DNA of 50,606 bases from Streptomyces huasconensis (GCA_004010275.1 RBWT01000036.1:1-50606); one strand, 5' to 3'; shown: positions 33,831 to 43,922, counted from the stretch's first letter. The notes: a model not told the origin generated them from the letters alone. Numbers and translations are program-made.

Positions 33831-36737
33831 TCAGTCCTCCGCAGCAGCGGCCTTACTGGAAGCGGCCGCCTTCTTGGCAGTCGTCTTCTTGACAGCCGTC
33901 TTCGTGGCAGCCGTCTTCGTGACGGTGGTCTTGGCAGCCGTCTTCTTGGCGGTGGCCTTGGCGGCCGTCTTCGTAGCAGCCGTTTTCGTGGCAGCCGTCT
34001 TCTTTGCAGGCGCCTTCTTTGCGGGTGCCTTCTTGGCGGGTGCCTTCTTCGCCGCCTTCTTGGCGGTCTTCTTCGCCGGCCCCTTGGCCCGCTTCTCCGC
34101 GAGCAGTTCGTAGCCCCGCTCCGGAGTGATGTCCTCGACCGAGTCCGCCGCCCGCAGCGTCGCGTTCGTCTCGCCGTCCGTGACGTACGCCCCGAAGCGG
34201 CCGTCCTTGACGACGACCGGCTTCCCGCTGACCGGGTCCTCGCCCAGCTCCTTCAGCGGCGGCTTGGCGGCCGCGCGGCCCCGCTGCTTCGGCTTGGAGT
34301 AGATCTCCAGGGCCTCTTCCAGCGTGATCGTGAAGAGCTGCTCCTCGCTCTCGATGGAGCGCGAGTCGGTGCCCTTCTTCAGATACGGGCCGTACCGGCC
34401 GTTCTGCGCGGTGATCTCGACGCCCTCGGCGTCGGTGCCGACGACGCGCGGCAGCGACATCAGCTTGAGCGCGTCCTCAAGGGTGACCGTGTCGAGCGAC
34501 ATGGACTTGAAGAGCGAGGCCGTGCGCGGCTTGACCGCGTTCTTGCCGGTCTTCGGGGTGCCCTCGGGCAGGATCTCGGTGACGTACGGGCCGTAGCGGC
34601 CGTCCTTGGCGACGATCTGGTTGCCCGAGATCGGGTCGGTGCCCAGCTCGAAGTCGCCGCTCGGCTTGGCGAGCAGTTCCTCGGCGTACGCGACGGTCAG
34701 CTCGTCCGGCGCCAGGTCCTCGGGCACGTCGGCCCGCTGGTGCTCCTCGGAGTCGCGCTCGCCGCGCTCGATGTAGGGGCCGTAGCGGCCGACGCGCAGC
34801 ATGATGCCGTCGCCCACGGGGAAGGACGACACCTCGCGGGCGTCGATGGCGCCGAGGTCGGTGACGAGTTCCTTGAGGCCGCCGAGGTGGTCGCCGTCGC
34901 CGTTGCCCGCGTCGGCGGCGCCTCCGGAGGGCTCGCCCTCACCGAAGTAGAAGCGCCGCAGCCACGGCACGGCCTGTGCCTCGCCGCGCGCGATGCGGTC
35001 GAGGTCGTCCTCCATCTTGGCGGTGAAGTCGTAGTCGACGAGCCGCCCGAAGTGCTTCTCCAGGAGGTTGACGACGGCGAACGACAAGAAGGAGGGCACG
35101 AGTGCCGTCCCCTTCTTGAAGACGTATCCGCGGTCGAGGATGGTGCCGAGAATCGACGCGTACGTGGAGGGGCGGCCGATCTCCCGCTCTTCCAGCTCCT
35201 TGACCAGCGAGGCCTCGGTGTAGCGGGCGGGCGGCTTGGTGGCGTGGCCGTCCACCGACATCTCGTCGGCGGAGAGCGCGTCGCCCTCACTGACCTGCGG
35301 GAGCCTGCGCTCGCGGTCGTCCAGCTCGGCGTTCGGGTCGTCGGCGCCCTCTACGTAGGCCTTCAGGAAGCCGTGGAAGGTGATGGTCTTGCCGGACGCG
35401 CTGAACTCGGCGTCCCGGCCGTCGCTCGCCCGGCCGCCGATCTTGACGGTGACGGAGTTCCCGGTCGCGTCCTTCATCTGGGAGGCGACGGTCCGCTTCC
35501 AGATCAGTTCGTAGAGCCGGAACTGGTCACCGGTCAGGCCGGTCTCGGCGGGCGTACGGAAACGGTCGCCCGAGGGACGGATCGCCTCGTGCGCCTCCTG
35601 CGCGTTCTTGACCTTGCCCGCGTACGTGCGCGGCTTGTCCGGGAGGTAGTCGCTGCCGTAGAGCTGCGTGACCTGCGCGCGAGCGGCCGCCACGGCCGTG
35701 TCGGACAGGGTCGTGGAGTCCGTACGCATGTAGGTGATGAAGCCGTTCTCGTACAGCTTCTGGGCCACCTGCATGGTCGCCTTCGCGCCGAAGCCGAGCT
35801 TGCGGCTCGCCTCCTGCTGCATCGTCGTCGTACGGAAGGGGGCGTACGGCGAGCGGCGGTAGGGCTTGGACTCGACGGAGCGTACGGAGAAGCTCGTGTC
35901 CTGGAGGGCCGCGGCCAGCGCGCGGGCGTTCGCCTCGTCCAGGTGGAGGGTGCCCGCGCTGCCCGCCTTGAGCTGCCCGACGGAGCTGAAGTCGCGGCCC
36001 TGCGCGATGCGCTTGCCGTCGACCTGGGTGAGGCGGGCGACGAGCTGCGAGGGGTCGGAGGCGTCACCGGCGCGGCCGGTGCCGAAGGTGCCGGTCAGGT
36101 CCCAGTACTCGGCGGAGCGGAAGGCGATGCGCTCGCGCTCCCGTTCGACGACGAGGCGGGTGGCCACGGACTGGACGCGGCCGGCCGACAGGCGCGGCAT
36201 GACCTTCTTCCACAGGACCGGCGAGACCTCGTAGCCGTAGAGGCGGTCGAGGATACGGCGGGTCTCCTGGGCGTCGACCATGCGCTTGTTCAGCTCGCGC
36301 GGGTTGGCGACGGCGCTGCGGATCGCTTCCTTGGTGATCTCGTGGAAGACCATCCGGTGGACGGGGACCTTGGGCTTCAAGACCTCCAGGAGGTGCCACG
36401 CGATGGCTTCGCCCTCGCGGTCCTCATCGGTGGCGAGGAAGAGCTCGTCGGAGTCCTTCAGGAGATCCTTGAGCTTCTTGACCTGCGCCTTCTTGTCGGC
36501 GTTGACGACATAGATGGGCTGGAAGTCGTGCTCGACGTCCACGCCGAGGCGGCGCACCTCGCCGGTGTACTTCTCGGGCACCTCCGCGGCGCCGTTGGGG
36601 AGGTCGCGGATGTGCCCGACGCTGGCCTCGACTACGTAGCCGGGGCCGAGGTAGCTCTTGATCGTCTTCGCCTTGGCAGGCGACTCGACGATGACGAGTC
36701 GGCGGCCGCCCTGTGCGGTCTCGCTGGTCGGGGACAA
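33831..36737 (-). CDS. topA: DNA topoisomerase I with Lys/Ala-rich C-terminal tail
   Basis: 968 residues. The Toprim domain is clear (RLVIVESPAKAKTIKSYLG, LATDEDREGEAIAWHL), followed by SAGRVQSVATRLV and the active-site Tyr in GFITYMRTDSTTL. Four C-terminal TopA repeats of the zinc-free type follow (e.g. GRYGPYI, KDGRYGPYVTEILPEG, KDGRFGAYVTDGE). The last 75 residues are a Lys/Ala/Thr repeat tail, typical of actinobacterial TopA, that binds DNA and raises processivity. The enzyme relaxes negative supercoils. I chose TTG 36737, with GGAGAG ten bases upstream and the product starting SPTSETAQGGRR; a longer frame to 36869 has low-complexity sequence. Streptomyces topA responds to supercoiling; a specific promoter was not identified here. 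Confidence 0.93.
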   Translation of the reverse strand: MSPTSETAQGGRRLVIVESPAKAKTIKSYLGPGYVVEASVGHIRDLPNGAAEVPEKYTGEVRRLGVDVEHDFQPIYVVNADKKAQVKKLKDLLKDSDELFLATDEDREGEAIAWHLLEVLKPKVPVHRMVFHEITKEAIRSAVANPRELNKRMVDAQETRRILDRLYGYEVSPVLWKKVMPRLSAGRVQSVATRLVVERERERIAFRSAEYWDLTGTFGTGRAGDASDPSQLVARLTQVDGKRIAQGRDFSSVGQLKAGSAGTLHLDEANARALAAALQDTSFSVRSVESKPYRRSPYAPFRTTTMQQEASRKLGFGAKATMQVAQKLYENGFITYMRTDSTTLSDTAVAAARAQVTQLYGSDYLPDKPRTYAGKVKNAQEAHEAIRPSGDRFRTPAETGLTGDQFRLYELIWKRTVASQMKDATGNSVTVKIGGRASDGRDAEFSASGKTITFHGFLKAYVEGADDPNAELDDRERRLPQVSEGDALSADEMSVDGHATKPPARYTEASLVKELEEREIGRPSTYASILGTILDRGYVFKKGTALVPSFLSFAVVNLLEKHFGRLVDYDFTAKMEDDLDRIARGEAQAVPWLRRFYFGEGEPSGGAADAGNGDGDHLGGLKELVTDLGAIDAREVSSFPVGDGIMLRVGRYGPYIERGERDSEEHQRADVPEDLAPDELTVAYAEELLAKPSGDFELGTDPISGNQIVAKDGRYGPYVTEILPEGTPKTGKNAVKPRTASLFKSMSLDTVTLEDALKLMSLPRVVGTDAEGVEITAQNGRYGPYLKKGTDSRSIESEEQLFTITLEEALEIYSKPKQRGRAAAKPPLKELGEDPVSGKPVVVKDGRFGAYVTDGETNATLRAADSVEDITPERGYELLAEKRAKGPAKKTAKKAAKKAPAKKAPAKKAPAKKTAATKTAATKTAAKATAKKTAAKTTVTKTAATKTAVKKTTAKKAAASSKAAAAED

Positions 36738-37299
36738 CTTCGCTCTTCTCTCCGGTCGACGCTCGGTGGCAGTGCGCGATGGCATTGCTCGTGGCAGTGC
36801 TCTTGGCCGTGCGGTGGCAGTGCTCGCATGGCTTGCGTTGCGCTGTCGCTGCGGAGTGTGACGGTACATCCCGCCCCCGTGTCAAACGGGAAAAGCCCGC
36901 AACGGCCACTCGAACGGTAACCCGACTACCGCCATTCCTGCCGCCCGGAGTGGCGACCTGCCGTTTCGGCGCACGGCACGGGGCGCGGCCCCGCCGGACC
37001 GGGGTGATCACCGCGGCGGGCTCCGGGGCAGCGCCGGAGCGAGCACCTCGACCGCTTCGGAACGACCCCTCGGTACGACGTCCCGCAGGCCTCGGCACCC
37101 CTTCTCGTACTACTTCGGTACGACGTCCGGCACTACCTCGGTATGGCCTCTCGCGCCAACGCGCATACGGCCCGATGGCTCACCGCGGTACGGCCACCCC
37201 TTTATCGGAGCGTGACGCTCCGGTACTCGGCGAAGCGCTGGAGGAGCCCCACGGGAGTCCCGCTGGAAGGAGACGGTCCGCCGTCGCGGCGCGCCCGCT
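36738..37299. other. Intergenic region upstream of topA
   Basis: No convincing gene. It holds the topA promoter and leader. Two copies of TCGGTACGACGTCC lie at 37070-37083 and 37115-37128, and GTGGCAGTGCTC-like repeats at about 36766-36828 near the topA start. Open frames here lack recognisable products. Confidence 0.5.
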
Positions 37300-37497
37300 T
37301 CACAGCCGCGTGAAACACCACACACCGAGCAGCAGCGCCCCGGAACCGGCGAGCGCGGCGAGCGTCGCCGATGCGACGGGACTCACACCCTGGGCGACCG
37401 GCTCGCGGTGGGCGACCCGCGCCCCGGTCCACAGCAGCAGTGCGGCGCCGAACAGCGCGAACACCGTCCCGGCGAATATCGCTGGTGCGCTCTCCAT
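37300..37497 (-). CDS. Small two-helix membrane protein
   Basis: 65 residues with two hydrophobic helices (IFAGTVFALFGAALLLWTG and SATLAALAGSGALLLGVWCF) joined by a short polar loop. ATG 37497 is preceded by GGAGGCAAGGG, a good ribosome site. It lies on the same strand as topA, whose promoter is downstream of it, and after the methyltransferase gene. Function unknown; small proteins of this shape are conserved next to topA in Streptomyces as far as I recall. Confidence 0.7.
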   Translation of the reverse strand: MESAPAIFAGTVFALFGAALLLWTGARVAHREPVAQGVSPVASATLAALAGSGALLLGVWCFTRL

Positions 37498-37734
37498 GGC
37501 CCTTGCCTCCCCGTACGGCGCTCCGCTCGGCGCTCCCCGCGCGGCCTTGGCCTGGAGGCTGGCACGCGAGGGAATCGAGAGCGCGAAATCGGGGTGAACG
37601 GCGGGCGGCCCACTCGCCCACCGGTCCCTGCCCGGCCCTTGCCCGGCCTCTGTCCGGCCCCTGCCCGAAGTGCCGGGTCCATACGGGATGTTGGCCGGTT
37701 TCCTCGCTCCCCGCCCGGGGCGGCGGGCCGGGCC

Positions 37735-39258
37735 CTACGCCTGGACGGGCACCAGGAAGCCCTGCTCCACCAGCAGCCTGATCTGCGCGGGCGTCCGGTC
37801 CCGCAGCAACACCGGGTCCTCCCCCACCAGTTGCGCGATGGCGTCCAGGATGCGCCCGGCGCTCAGCGACCCGTCGCACACGCCCGCGAACCCGGCGCCG
37901 ACCGTGTCCACCTTGGTGGCCCGCCGCATCCCCCGGTGCTGGCGCAGCACCACGTGCTCGGGGTCCTCGGCGCCCGGCAGCCCGACCTGCTCCTGCACGA
38001 CCTCGTCGGCGAGCTTGAAGTGCGCGGCGAGCAGCGCCGCGTCGTCGTGCGTACGCAGGTACTCCTGACGGTCGAAGAACTCCCGCACCGTCTCGCCGAG
38101 GGGCTGCTCGACGGGGTGCGGCCACTCCTCGACGGTCACGCTCGGCTCGGCGGCCCCGGTCTTGCGCAGCGCGATCCAGCCGAATCCGACGGCCCGCGTC
38201 CCGCGCGCCTCGAACTCGTCCAGCCACGCCTCGTACCGCGCCGCGTACCGCTCGGGGTCCTCGCGGTGGTCCCCCGCGTCGCGCAGCCACAGTTCGGCGT
38301 ACTGCGTGATGTCCTGCACCTCGCGCTGCACGATCCAGGCGTCGCAGCCGCGCGGCACCCAGGAGCGCAGCCGGTCCTGCCACTCCTCGCCGTCCACGTG
38401 CTGCCAGTTGGCCAGAAAGTGCGCGTACCCCCCTTCGTTCAGCCGTGCCCCCGCCTCTTGAACGAGCGTCCGGCACAGATCGTCCCCGCCCATCCCGCCA
38501 TCCCGGTAGGTGAGCCGCGCCCCCGGGGAGATCACGAAGGGCGGGTTCGACACGATCAGGTCGTACGTCTCCTCGCCCACCGGCTCGAAGAGCGAGCCCT
38601 CGCGCAGGTCCGCCTCCGGTGCCCCGGACAGGGCCAGCGTGAGCCGGGTGAACTCCAGGGCGCGCGGGTTGAGATCGGTGGCGGTCACGCGCGTGGCGTG
38701 CTGCGCCGCGTGCAGGGCCTGGATGCCGGAACCGGTGCCGAGGTCGAGCGCGCTGTCGACGGGCGTGCGCACGGTGATCCCGGCGAGCGTCGTGGAGGCG
38801 CCGCCGACTCCGAGGACGACGCCCTCGTCGTGGCTGCCGATGCCGCCGGCACCGCCGACCGCGCAGCCCAGGTCGGAGACGATGAACCAGTCCTCGCCGC
38901 CCGGCCCGCCGTACGGCCGCACGTCCACGGTGGCCCGCAGCTCCCCGTCCCCCTCGACCAGCCAACCGCTCTCCAGGAGGGCGTCGAGAGGCAGAACGTC
39001 CGCCACGCGCGCGTGCGGCACGGTTTCCTGGAGCAGGAACAGACGTACGAGAGCCGCGAGGGCGCCGTCCCCCCGGGTGGCCCGTAGCGCGGGCACCGTC
39101 TCGCTGCGGGCGAGCGCGGCGTACGCGGAGGCGCCGAGCAGTTCGAGGAGCCCGTCGGCGGTGAAGTCGGCGTCGAGCAGGGCCCGGCGCAGGGCGGCCG
39201 CCACGTCGGCGCGGTCGGATGAGGGCAGGGGAAGGCTGGCGTTACTCACGCCCCCCAT
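37735..39258 (-). CDS. PrmC/HemK-like class I methyltransferase
   Basis: 507 residues. A winged-helix-like N-terminal part (to about 130) precedes a Rossmann SAM domain: SALDLGTGSGIQALHAA (SAM loop), VTATDLNPRALEF and the catalytic-type SNPPF (YDLIVSNPPFVIS), the signature of enzymes that methylate amide or exocyclic amino nitrogen in rRNA, DNA or protein. The C-terminal 200 residues are specific to the actinobacterial group. The substrate cannot be told. Starts: ATG 39258, or GTG 39249 (VSNASLPLP); neither has a clean ribosome site. A strong hairpin at 39281-39312 separates it from the lipoprotein gene, so it probably has its own promoter. Confidence 0.82.
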   Translation of the reverse strand: MGGVSNASLPLPSSDRADVAAALRRALLDADFTADGLLELLGASAYAALARSETVPALRATRGDGALAALVRLFLLQETVPHARVADVLPLDALLESGWLVEGDGELRATVDVRPYGGPGGEDWFIVSDLGCAVGGAGGIGSHDEGVVLGVGGASTTLAGITVRTPVDSALDLGTGSGIQALHAAQHATRVTATDLNPRALEFTRLTLALSGAPEADLREGSLFEPVGEETYDLIVSNPPFVISPGARLTYRDGGMGGDDLCRTLVQEAGARLNEGGYAHFLANWQHVDGEEWQDRLRSWVPRGCDAWIVQREVQDITQYAELWLRDAGDHREDPERYAARYEAWLDEFEARGTRAVGFGWIALRKTGAAEPSVTVEEWPHPVEQPLGETVREFFDRQEYLRTHDDAALLAAHFKLADEVVQEQVGLPGAEDPEHVVLRQHRGMRRATKVDTVGAGFAGVCDGSLSAGRILDAIAQLVGEDPVLLRDRTPAQIRLLVEQGFLVPVQA

Positions 39259-39280
39259 TGTGGCCCGCGACGCATGCCGA

Positions 39281-39312
39281 CGCCCCCGGCGCCGCCATGG
39301 GCGCCGGGGGCG
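39281..39312 (-). terminator. Hairpin terminator after the lipoprotein gene
   Basis: Perfect 13-bp arms CGCCCCCGGCGCC and GGCGCCGGGGGCG with a six-base loop, 108 bp downstream of the lipoprotein stop and 23 bp before the methyltransferase start. It lacks T residues. Confidence 0.7.
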
Positions 39313-39350
39313 ACTGGGTCCGCGGGGGAAGAACGTACGGCCAGAAGGCG

Positions 39351-39433
39351 GCAGGCCATCAGCGCTTGGCCGCAGGCCGTCAGTTCTAGGCGCAGGCTGT
39401 CAGCTCTTGGCGGCAGGCCGTCAGCTCTTGGTG
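39351..39433. repeat. Four tandem 20-21-bp repeats covering the lipoprotein stop codon
   Basis: Units start at 39351, 39372, 39392 and 39413; consensus GCAGGCCGTCAGCTCTTGG plus two bases. On the reverse strand each unit has AAGAGCTGA or a close variant, which is the lipoprotein Lys-Ser-stop, so the stop codon is followed by three tandem copies of the gene end. Confidence 0.88.
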
Positions 39434-39993
39434 GACGGCGTGCCGGACGCGCTCTTGCAGCTGTCCTGCTTGGCCATCGCCTTGCCGACGTCCCCTTCCT
39501 GCAGCTTCTCCAGCGCTTCGTTGCCGCTCTTGCTCAGCTTGTCCAGCTCGCCCGCGACGTCCTTGAGGCCGTCCGCGAAGTCCGCCTGGTTCTTGGTGTC
39601 CAGGCCGTCGACCTGCTTCTTGAGGTTCTCGTACGACTTGGAGATGGCGTTGAGTTCCTTGACGGCGTCGTCCGTCTTCTTCTGTCCGTCGTCCACCGGC
39701 GGTGCGCCCGCGCGCTTCACGGAGGCGCCCATCGCCTTGTAGGCGTCGGACATGTCCTGGAACGCCTTGGAGTCGGTCTTCTGGACGTCGGCCGGCGAGC
39801 TGTTGTCGGAGGTCTCCTTCTGGATCGCGGCGTTGGCGTCCGCGATCTTCTTCGACTGCGGCTGGACGGAGTCACAGACCTTCTTGGCCCAGTCGTCCAG
39901 CTTCTCGTCACCGTCGTCGTCGCTGCTGCACCCGGACAGAGCGAGTACCAGTACCGCACCGCCGGACAGTGCGGCTGCAAGCTTCTTGTTCAC
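39421..39993 (-). CDS. Small secreted lipoprotein
   Basis: 190 residues. Signal peptide KKLAAALSGGAVLVLALSGC with lipobox LSGC; after the acylated Cys a Ser/Asp-rich spacer (SSDDDGDE) leads into an all-alpha, Lys/Asp-rich domain with heptad-like spacing (VDGLDTKNQADFADGLKDVA). Two cysteines remain in the mature part (KKVCDSV and QDSCKSA) and could bridge. Anchored outside the cell; function unknown. GTG 39993 has AAGGGA eight bases upstream; ATG 40011 is the alternative. It is conserved next to hppA in Streptomyces as far as I recall. Confidence 0.8.
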   Translation of the reverse strand: MNKKLAAALSGGAVLVLALSGCSSDDDGDEKLDDWAKKVCDSVQPQSKKIADANAAIQKETSDNSSPADVQKTDSKAFQDMSDAYKAMGASVKRAGAPPVDDGQKKTDDAVKELNAISKSYENLKKQVDGLDTKNQADFADGLKDVAGELDKLSKSGNEALEKLQEGDVGKAMAKQDSCKSASGTPSTKS

Positions 39994-40241
39994 CGGATTG
40001 GTCCCTTCCATGGCTCTCGGCCCCGGAACTTACACGCCAAACGAGCGACAATCGCATGCCGGGGGTCCGTTACAACCGCTATTGCAGCCATTTGCACCAA
40101 GGGAGAGCGGGCAGGGAGCGCGAGAGAAGGCTCACGACTCCCCGCGTACGCCGAACGGCCGAGGGGCGCCCGTACGGCAGCGGGCGGACGGCGCATCAAG
40201 AAGCGCCGTCCGCCCGCGTGTTGACGGTGATCCGGAGGTCG

Positions 40242-42643
40242 TTACGAGACGACCGCCGGGTCCGCCGACTTGGCCGTCCGCTCGGCGCTGCCCTCGTCCC
40301 CGACGGCGATGCCCCGCCGCTTGGAGACGTAGACCGCGCCGACGATGACCGCGATGGAGAGCGCCGCGATCAGGACCCGCATGCCGACGCTGGCGTTGTC
40401 CCCGTAGCTGAAGTTGATGACGGCGGGTGCGATGAGCAGCGCCACCAGGTTCATCACCTTCAGCAGGGGGTTGATCGCCGGACCCGCGGTGTCCTTGAAC
40501 GGGTCGCCCACCGTGTCGCCGATGACGACCGCGGCGTGGGCCTCGCTGCCCTTGCCGCCGTGGTGGCCGTCCTCCACGAGCTTCTTCGCGTTGTCCCAGG
40601 CGCCGCCGGAGTTGGCGAGGAAGACCGCCATGAGCGTGCCCGTGCCGATCGCACCCGCCAGGAACGAACCGAGCGCGCCGACGCCGAGCGTGAAGCCGAC
40701 CGCGATCGGCGTGAGCACGGCGATCAGCCCCGGGGTGGCCAGCTCGCGCAGCGCGTCCTTGGTGCAGATGTCGACGACGCGTCCGTACTCCGGCTTCTCG
40801 GTGTAGTCCATGATCCCGGGGTGCTCGCGGAACTGCCGCCGCACTTCGTAGACCACGGCCCCGGCGGACCGCGACACCGCGTTGATCGCCAGCCCCGAGA
40901 AGAGGAAGACGACCGCGGCGCCGAGGATCAGGCCGACCAGGTTGTTGGGCTGCGAGATGTCCATGACCAGGTTCATCGGAGCGCCGTCGCCGAGTTTCTC
41001 GCCGACGTCCTTGGCCGCGGTCGCGATGGCGTCGCGGTACGACCCGAAGAGCGCCGCCGCCGCGAGGACCGCGGTGGCGATGGCGATGCCCTTGGTGATG
41101 GCCTTGGTGGTGTTGCCGACGGCGTCCAGGTCGGTGAGCACCTGCGCGCCCGCTCCCTCGACGTCACCGGACATCTCGGCGATGCCCTGCGCGTTGTCGG
41201 AGACGGGTCCGAAGGTGTCCATGGCGACGATCACGCCGACGGTGGTCAGCAGCCCCGTACCGGCGAGGGCGACCGCGAAGAGGGCGAGCATGATCGACGT
41301 ACCGCCGAGCAGGAACGCCCCGTACACGCCGAGCCCGATCAGCAGCGCGGTGTAGACGGCCGATTCGAGGCCGATCGAGATGCCGGCCAGGACGACGGTC
41401 GCCGGGCCCGTCAGCGAGGTCTTGCCGATGTCCCTGACGGGACGCCGGTTGGTCTCGGTGAAGTAGCCGGTGAGCTGCTGGATGAGGGCGGCCAGCACGA
41501 TGCCGATGGCGACGGCGGTGAGCGCGAGGACCCGCGGGTCACCGTCGTGCGCCTTGACCGCCGCGTCCGTGACGCCGTCCAGCTTCGCGTACGAGGACGG
41601 CAGGTAGACGAAGACGGCGGCGGCCACGAGCACCAGCGAGATGACCGCGGAGATGAAGAAGCCACGGTTGATGGCGCTCATGCCGCTGCGGTCGGTGCGG
41701 CGCGGCGCCACCGCGAAGATGCCGATCATGGCCGTCACGACACCGATGGCCGGGACGATCAGCGGGAAGGCGAGTCCGGAGTCGCCGAACGCCACCTTGC
41801 CGAGGATCAGCGCGGCGACGAGCGTGACGGCGTACGACTCGAAGAGGTCAGCGGCCATACCGGCGCAGTCGCCGACGTTGTCGCCCACGTTGTCGGCGAT
41901 GGTCGCGGCATTGCGCGGATCGTCCTCCGGAATGCCCTGCTCGACCTTGCCGACCAGGTCGGCGGCACGTCGGCGGCCTTGGTGAAGATGCCGCCGCCGA
42001 CACGCATGAACATCGCGATCAGGGCGGCGCCGAGTCCGAATCCTTCGAGCACCTTCGGCGCGTCGGCCGCGTAGACGAGCACCACACAGGAGGCGCCCAG
42101 CAGACCGAGCCCCACCGTGAACATGCCGACGACGCCGCCCGTGCGGAAAGCGATCTTCATGGCTTTGTGCGAGACGGCGGTGAGATCCTTTTCCGGCTCA
42201 CCGGGCGCCGGGGTGGCCTCTCGGGCGGCGGCGGCCACGCGCACATTGCTGCGCACGGCGAGCCACATTCCGATATAGCCGGTGGTCGCCGAGAACGCCG
42301 CGCCGATCAAGAAGAAGATCGAACGTCCGGCGCGCTGATTCCAGTCGTCGGCGGGCAACAGCATGAGCAGGAAGAACACGACGACGGCGAATACGCCGAG
42401 TGTGCGCAGTTGCCGGCCGAGATAGGCGTTCGCACCTTCCTGGATCGCCGTGGCGATCTTCTTCATGCTGTCGGTGCCCTCGCCTGCCGCGAGTACCTGG
42501 CGGACCAGGACCCCGGCCACGACGAGCGCCGCGAGCGCGACGGCCGCGATGACCATCACGATGAGGCGATTGTCATCTGTCAGGACTGCGGCTGCGAAGG
42601 TTGAGGGGTGGTCGATCTGATGAGGGGTAGAAAGCCCCGCCAT
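40242..42643 (-). CDS. hppA: Membrane H+-translocating pyrophosphatase, one base missing
   Basis: About 800 residues with some 16 membrane helices. It couples hydrolysis of pyrophosphate to proton export. The substrate site is visible on both sides of the frame break: GGGIFTKAADV in the first frame, then DNVGDNVGDCAGMAADLFES in the second. One missing C at about 41966 explains the break (restored ADVAADLVGK). The sequence GNTTKAITKG has Lys where K+-dependent enzymes have Ala, so it should be K+-independent. ATG 42643 has AAGGAGG six bases upstream, one of the best ribosome sites in the window. The C-terminal end (SAERTAKSADPAVVS) is short and polar. A likely promoter lies at 42686-42713. Confidence 0.92.
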
Positions 42644-42685
42644 TCGTCCTCCTTGACGCTTGGGCTGAGCTCAAGATGTGGACGG

Positions 42686-42713
42686 ATTGTAGGGAGCGGA
42701 ACCTGATCAAAAC
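42686..42713 (-). promoter_or_regulatory. Candidate promoter of hppA
   Basis: Reading the reverse strand: GTTTTG, 16 bp, TACAAT. The -10 box is a good match to the housekeeping consensus, the -35 weak. It lies about 43 bp upstream of the hppA ATG in an AT-richer stretch. Confidence 0.45.
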
Positions 42714-42864
42714 AGAGCACCACTAACGCGATTGACCTGAGATCGCTTCTCAGCAAATGATCGAGGCCGGGGAATGGCACCGAAAGCGGTAATGCCTCAA
42801 AACCGTTGACGGGAGATCATCGGTCCGTGTTTCTGATCTACGTAATAAATGATCGAAAGGAAAA

Positions 42865-42897
42865 AGGCCCTGTTCACCGTGGTGGTGAACAGGGCCT
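42865..42897 (-). terminator. Rho-independent terminator of the apgA-bldG transcript
   Basis: Perfect 14-bp arms AGGCCCTGTTCACC and GGTGAACAGGGCCT around a five-base loop, followed on the reverse strand by TTTT. It is 81 bp after the anti-sigma gene stop. Confidence 0.88.
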
Positions 42898-42978
42898 GCG
42901 TCTGCGCGGGTCAGGACGCGAACGGCGCGCGGCACAGGGCACGAGCGCCGCGGGGCTCAGGCACGAGCGGCCCGAGAG

Positions 42979-43419
42979 TCAGGGCACGAGCGGCGCGGGG
43001 GTCGTCGGCCAGGTCATCCGGATCAGGCCGCCGGACTCGCCGGCGGTGACCTCGACGTCGTCCACGAGACCGCTGATGACGGCGAGACCCATCTCGTCCT
43101 CGCTCTCGGCCTCCGGCTCGCCGCCTTCGCCGCCGCGCGCGCCGGGCGCCCGGTCACCGGGCGCCGAACGGGGGGCCTCGTCACCGACCTCGATGGAGAA
43201 CTGCTTCTCGTCCTCGGTCAGCGCGACCCTCACGGGCGCCGAGACGCCGTTGCTCTGATGCAGTCCGACGGCACGCGTGCAGGCCTCGCCGACCGCGAGC
43301 CTGACCTCGTCGAGAACGGCCTCGTCCACTCCGGCCCTGCGCGCGACGGCGGCCGCCACGAGACGGGCGGTCCTGACGTGCTCGGGCAGCGCGCTGAAGC
43401 GGAGTTCAACGGTGGCCAT
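42979..43419 (-). CDS. RsbW-like anti-sigma factor (ApgA-type) linked to bldG
   Basis: 146-residue HATPase/GHKL protein: RTARLVAAAVARRAGVDEAV, the N-box-like LDEVRLAVGEACTRAV and the G-type motif DEMGLAVISGLVDDVEV. Such proteins bind a sigma factor or an anti-sigma antagonist and may phosphorylate the latter. A Gly/Glu/Pro-rich insertion (about residues 84-107) separates the two ATP-binding motifs. The N box has Glu/Ala rather than the usual Asn, so kinase activity is doubtful. It directly follows bldG (81-bp gap), an order known in S. coelicolor, where the product (ApgA, SCO3548) interacts with BldG. Terminator at 42865. Confidence 0.88.
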   Translation of the reverse strand: MATVELRFSALPEHVRTARLVAAAVARRAGVDEAVLDEVRLAVGEACTRAVGLHQSNGVSAPVRVALTEDEKQFSIEVGDEAPRSAPGDRAPGARGGEGGEPEAESEDEMGLAVISGLVDDVEVTAGESGGLIRMTWPTTPAPLVP

Positions 43420-43500
43420 GCATCCCCCTCGAACGTACGCACGTGCTGTCAGGGGGCCGGGCCGCGGGCCCGGCCCCCTGCTGTACTGCCGACACGGGCC

Positions 43501-43842
43501 TCAGTCCGTGGCGGCCACTGCTTCCTCGACCGAGGTGTGAATGGGGAACACCTTGGTCAGGCCGGTGATGCGGAAGATTTTGAGAATGCGCTCCTGGTTG
43601 CAGACCAGGCGCAGCGAGCCCTCGTGGGCACGCACCCGCTTCAGGCCGCCGACCAGCACGCCGAGTCCGGTGGAGTCGAGGAAGTCCACGCCCTCCATGT
43701 CGACGACCAGATGGAAACTGCCGTCGTTCACCAACTCGACCAACTGCTCGCGCAGCTTGGGCGCGGTATATACATCGATTTCGCCACCGACCTCGACGAC
43801 CGTACGATCGCCGACGGTACGGGTCGACAGGGACAGGTCCAC
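43501..43842 (-). CDS. bldG: Anti-sigma factor antagonist BldG
   Basis: 113-residue STAS-domain protein, recognised over its whole length. The phosphorylatable serine is Ser57 in [12 protein letters not shown]. BldG controls aerial hyphae formation and antibiotic production by binding anti-sigma factors; phosphorylation switches it off. GTG 43842 has GGAGG five bases upstream. The gene is co-directional with the anti-sigma gene 81 bp downstream and divergent from the helicase gene at 43923, so its promoter lies in or near 43843-43922 and may overlap the start of the helicase. Confidence 0.97.
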
Positions 43843-43922
43843 GGAACCTCCAGCACCTTGCTATCGAGCGGTCATCCCTCGGGACACCTCGGCAGAGCCC
43901 CCAGGACGGATCGCCGGCCGCG

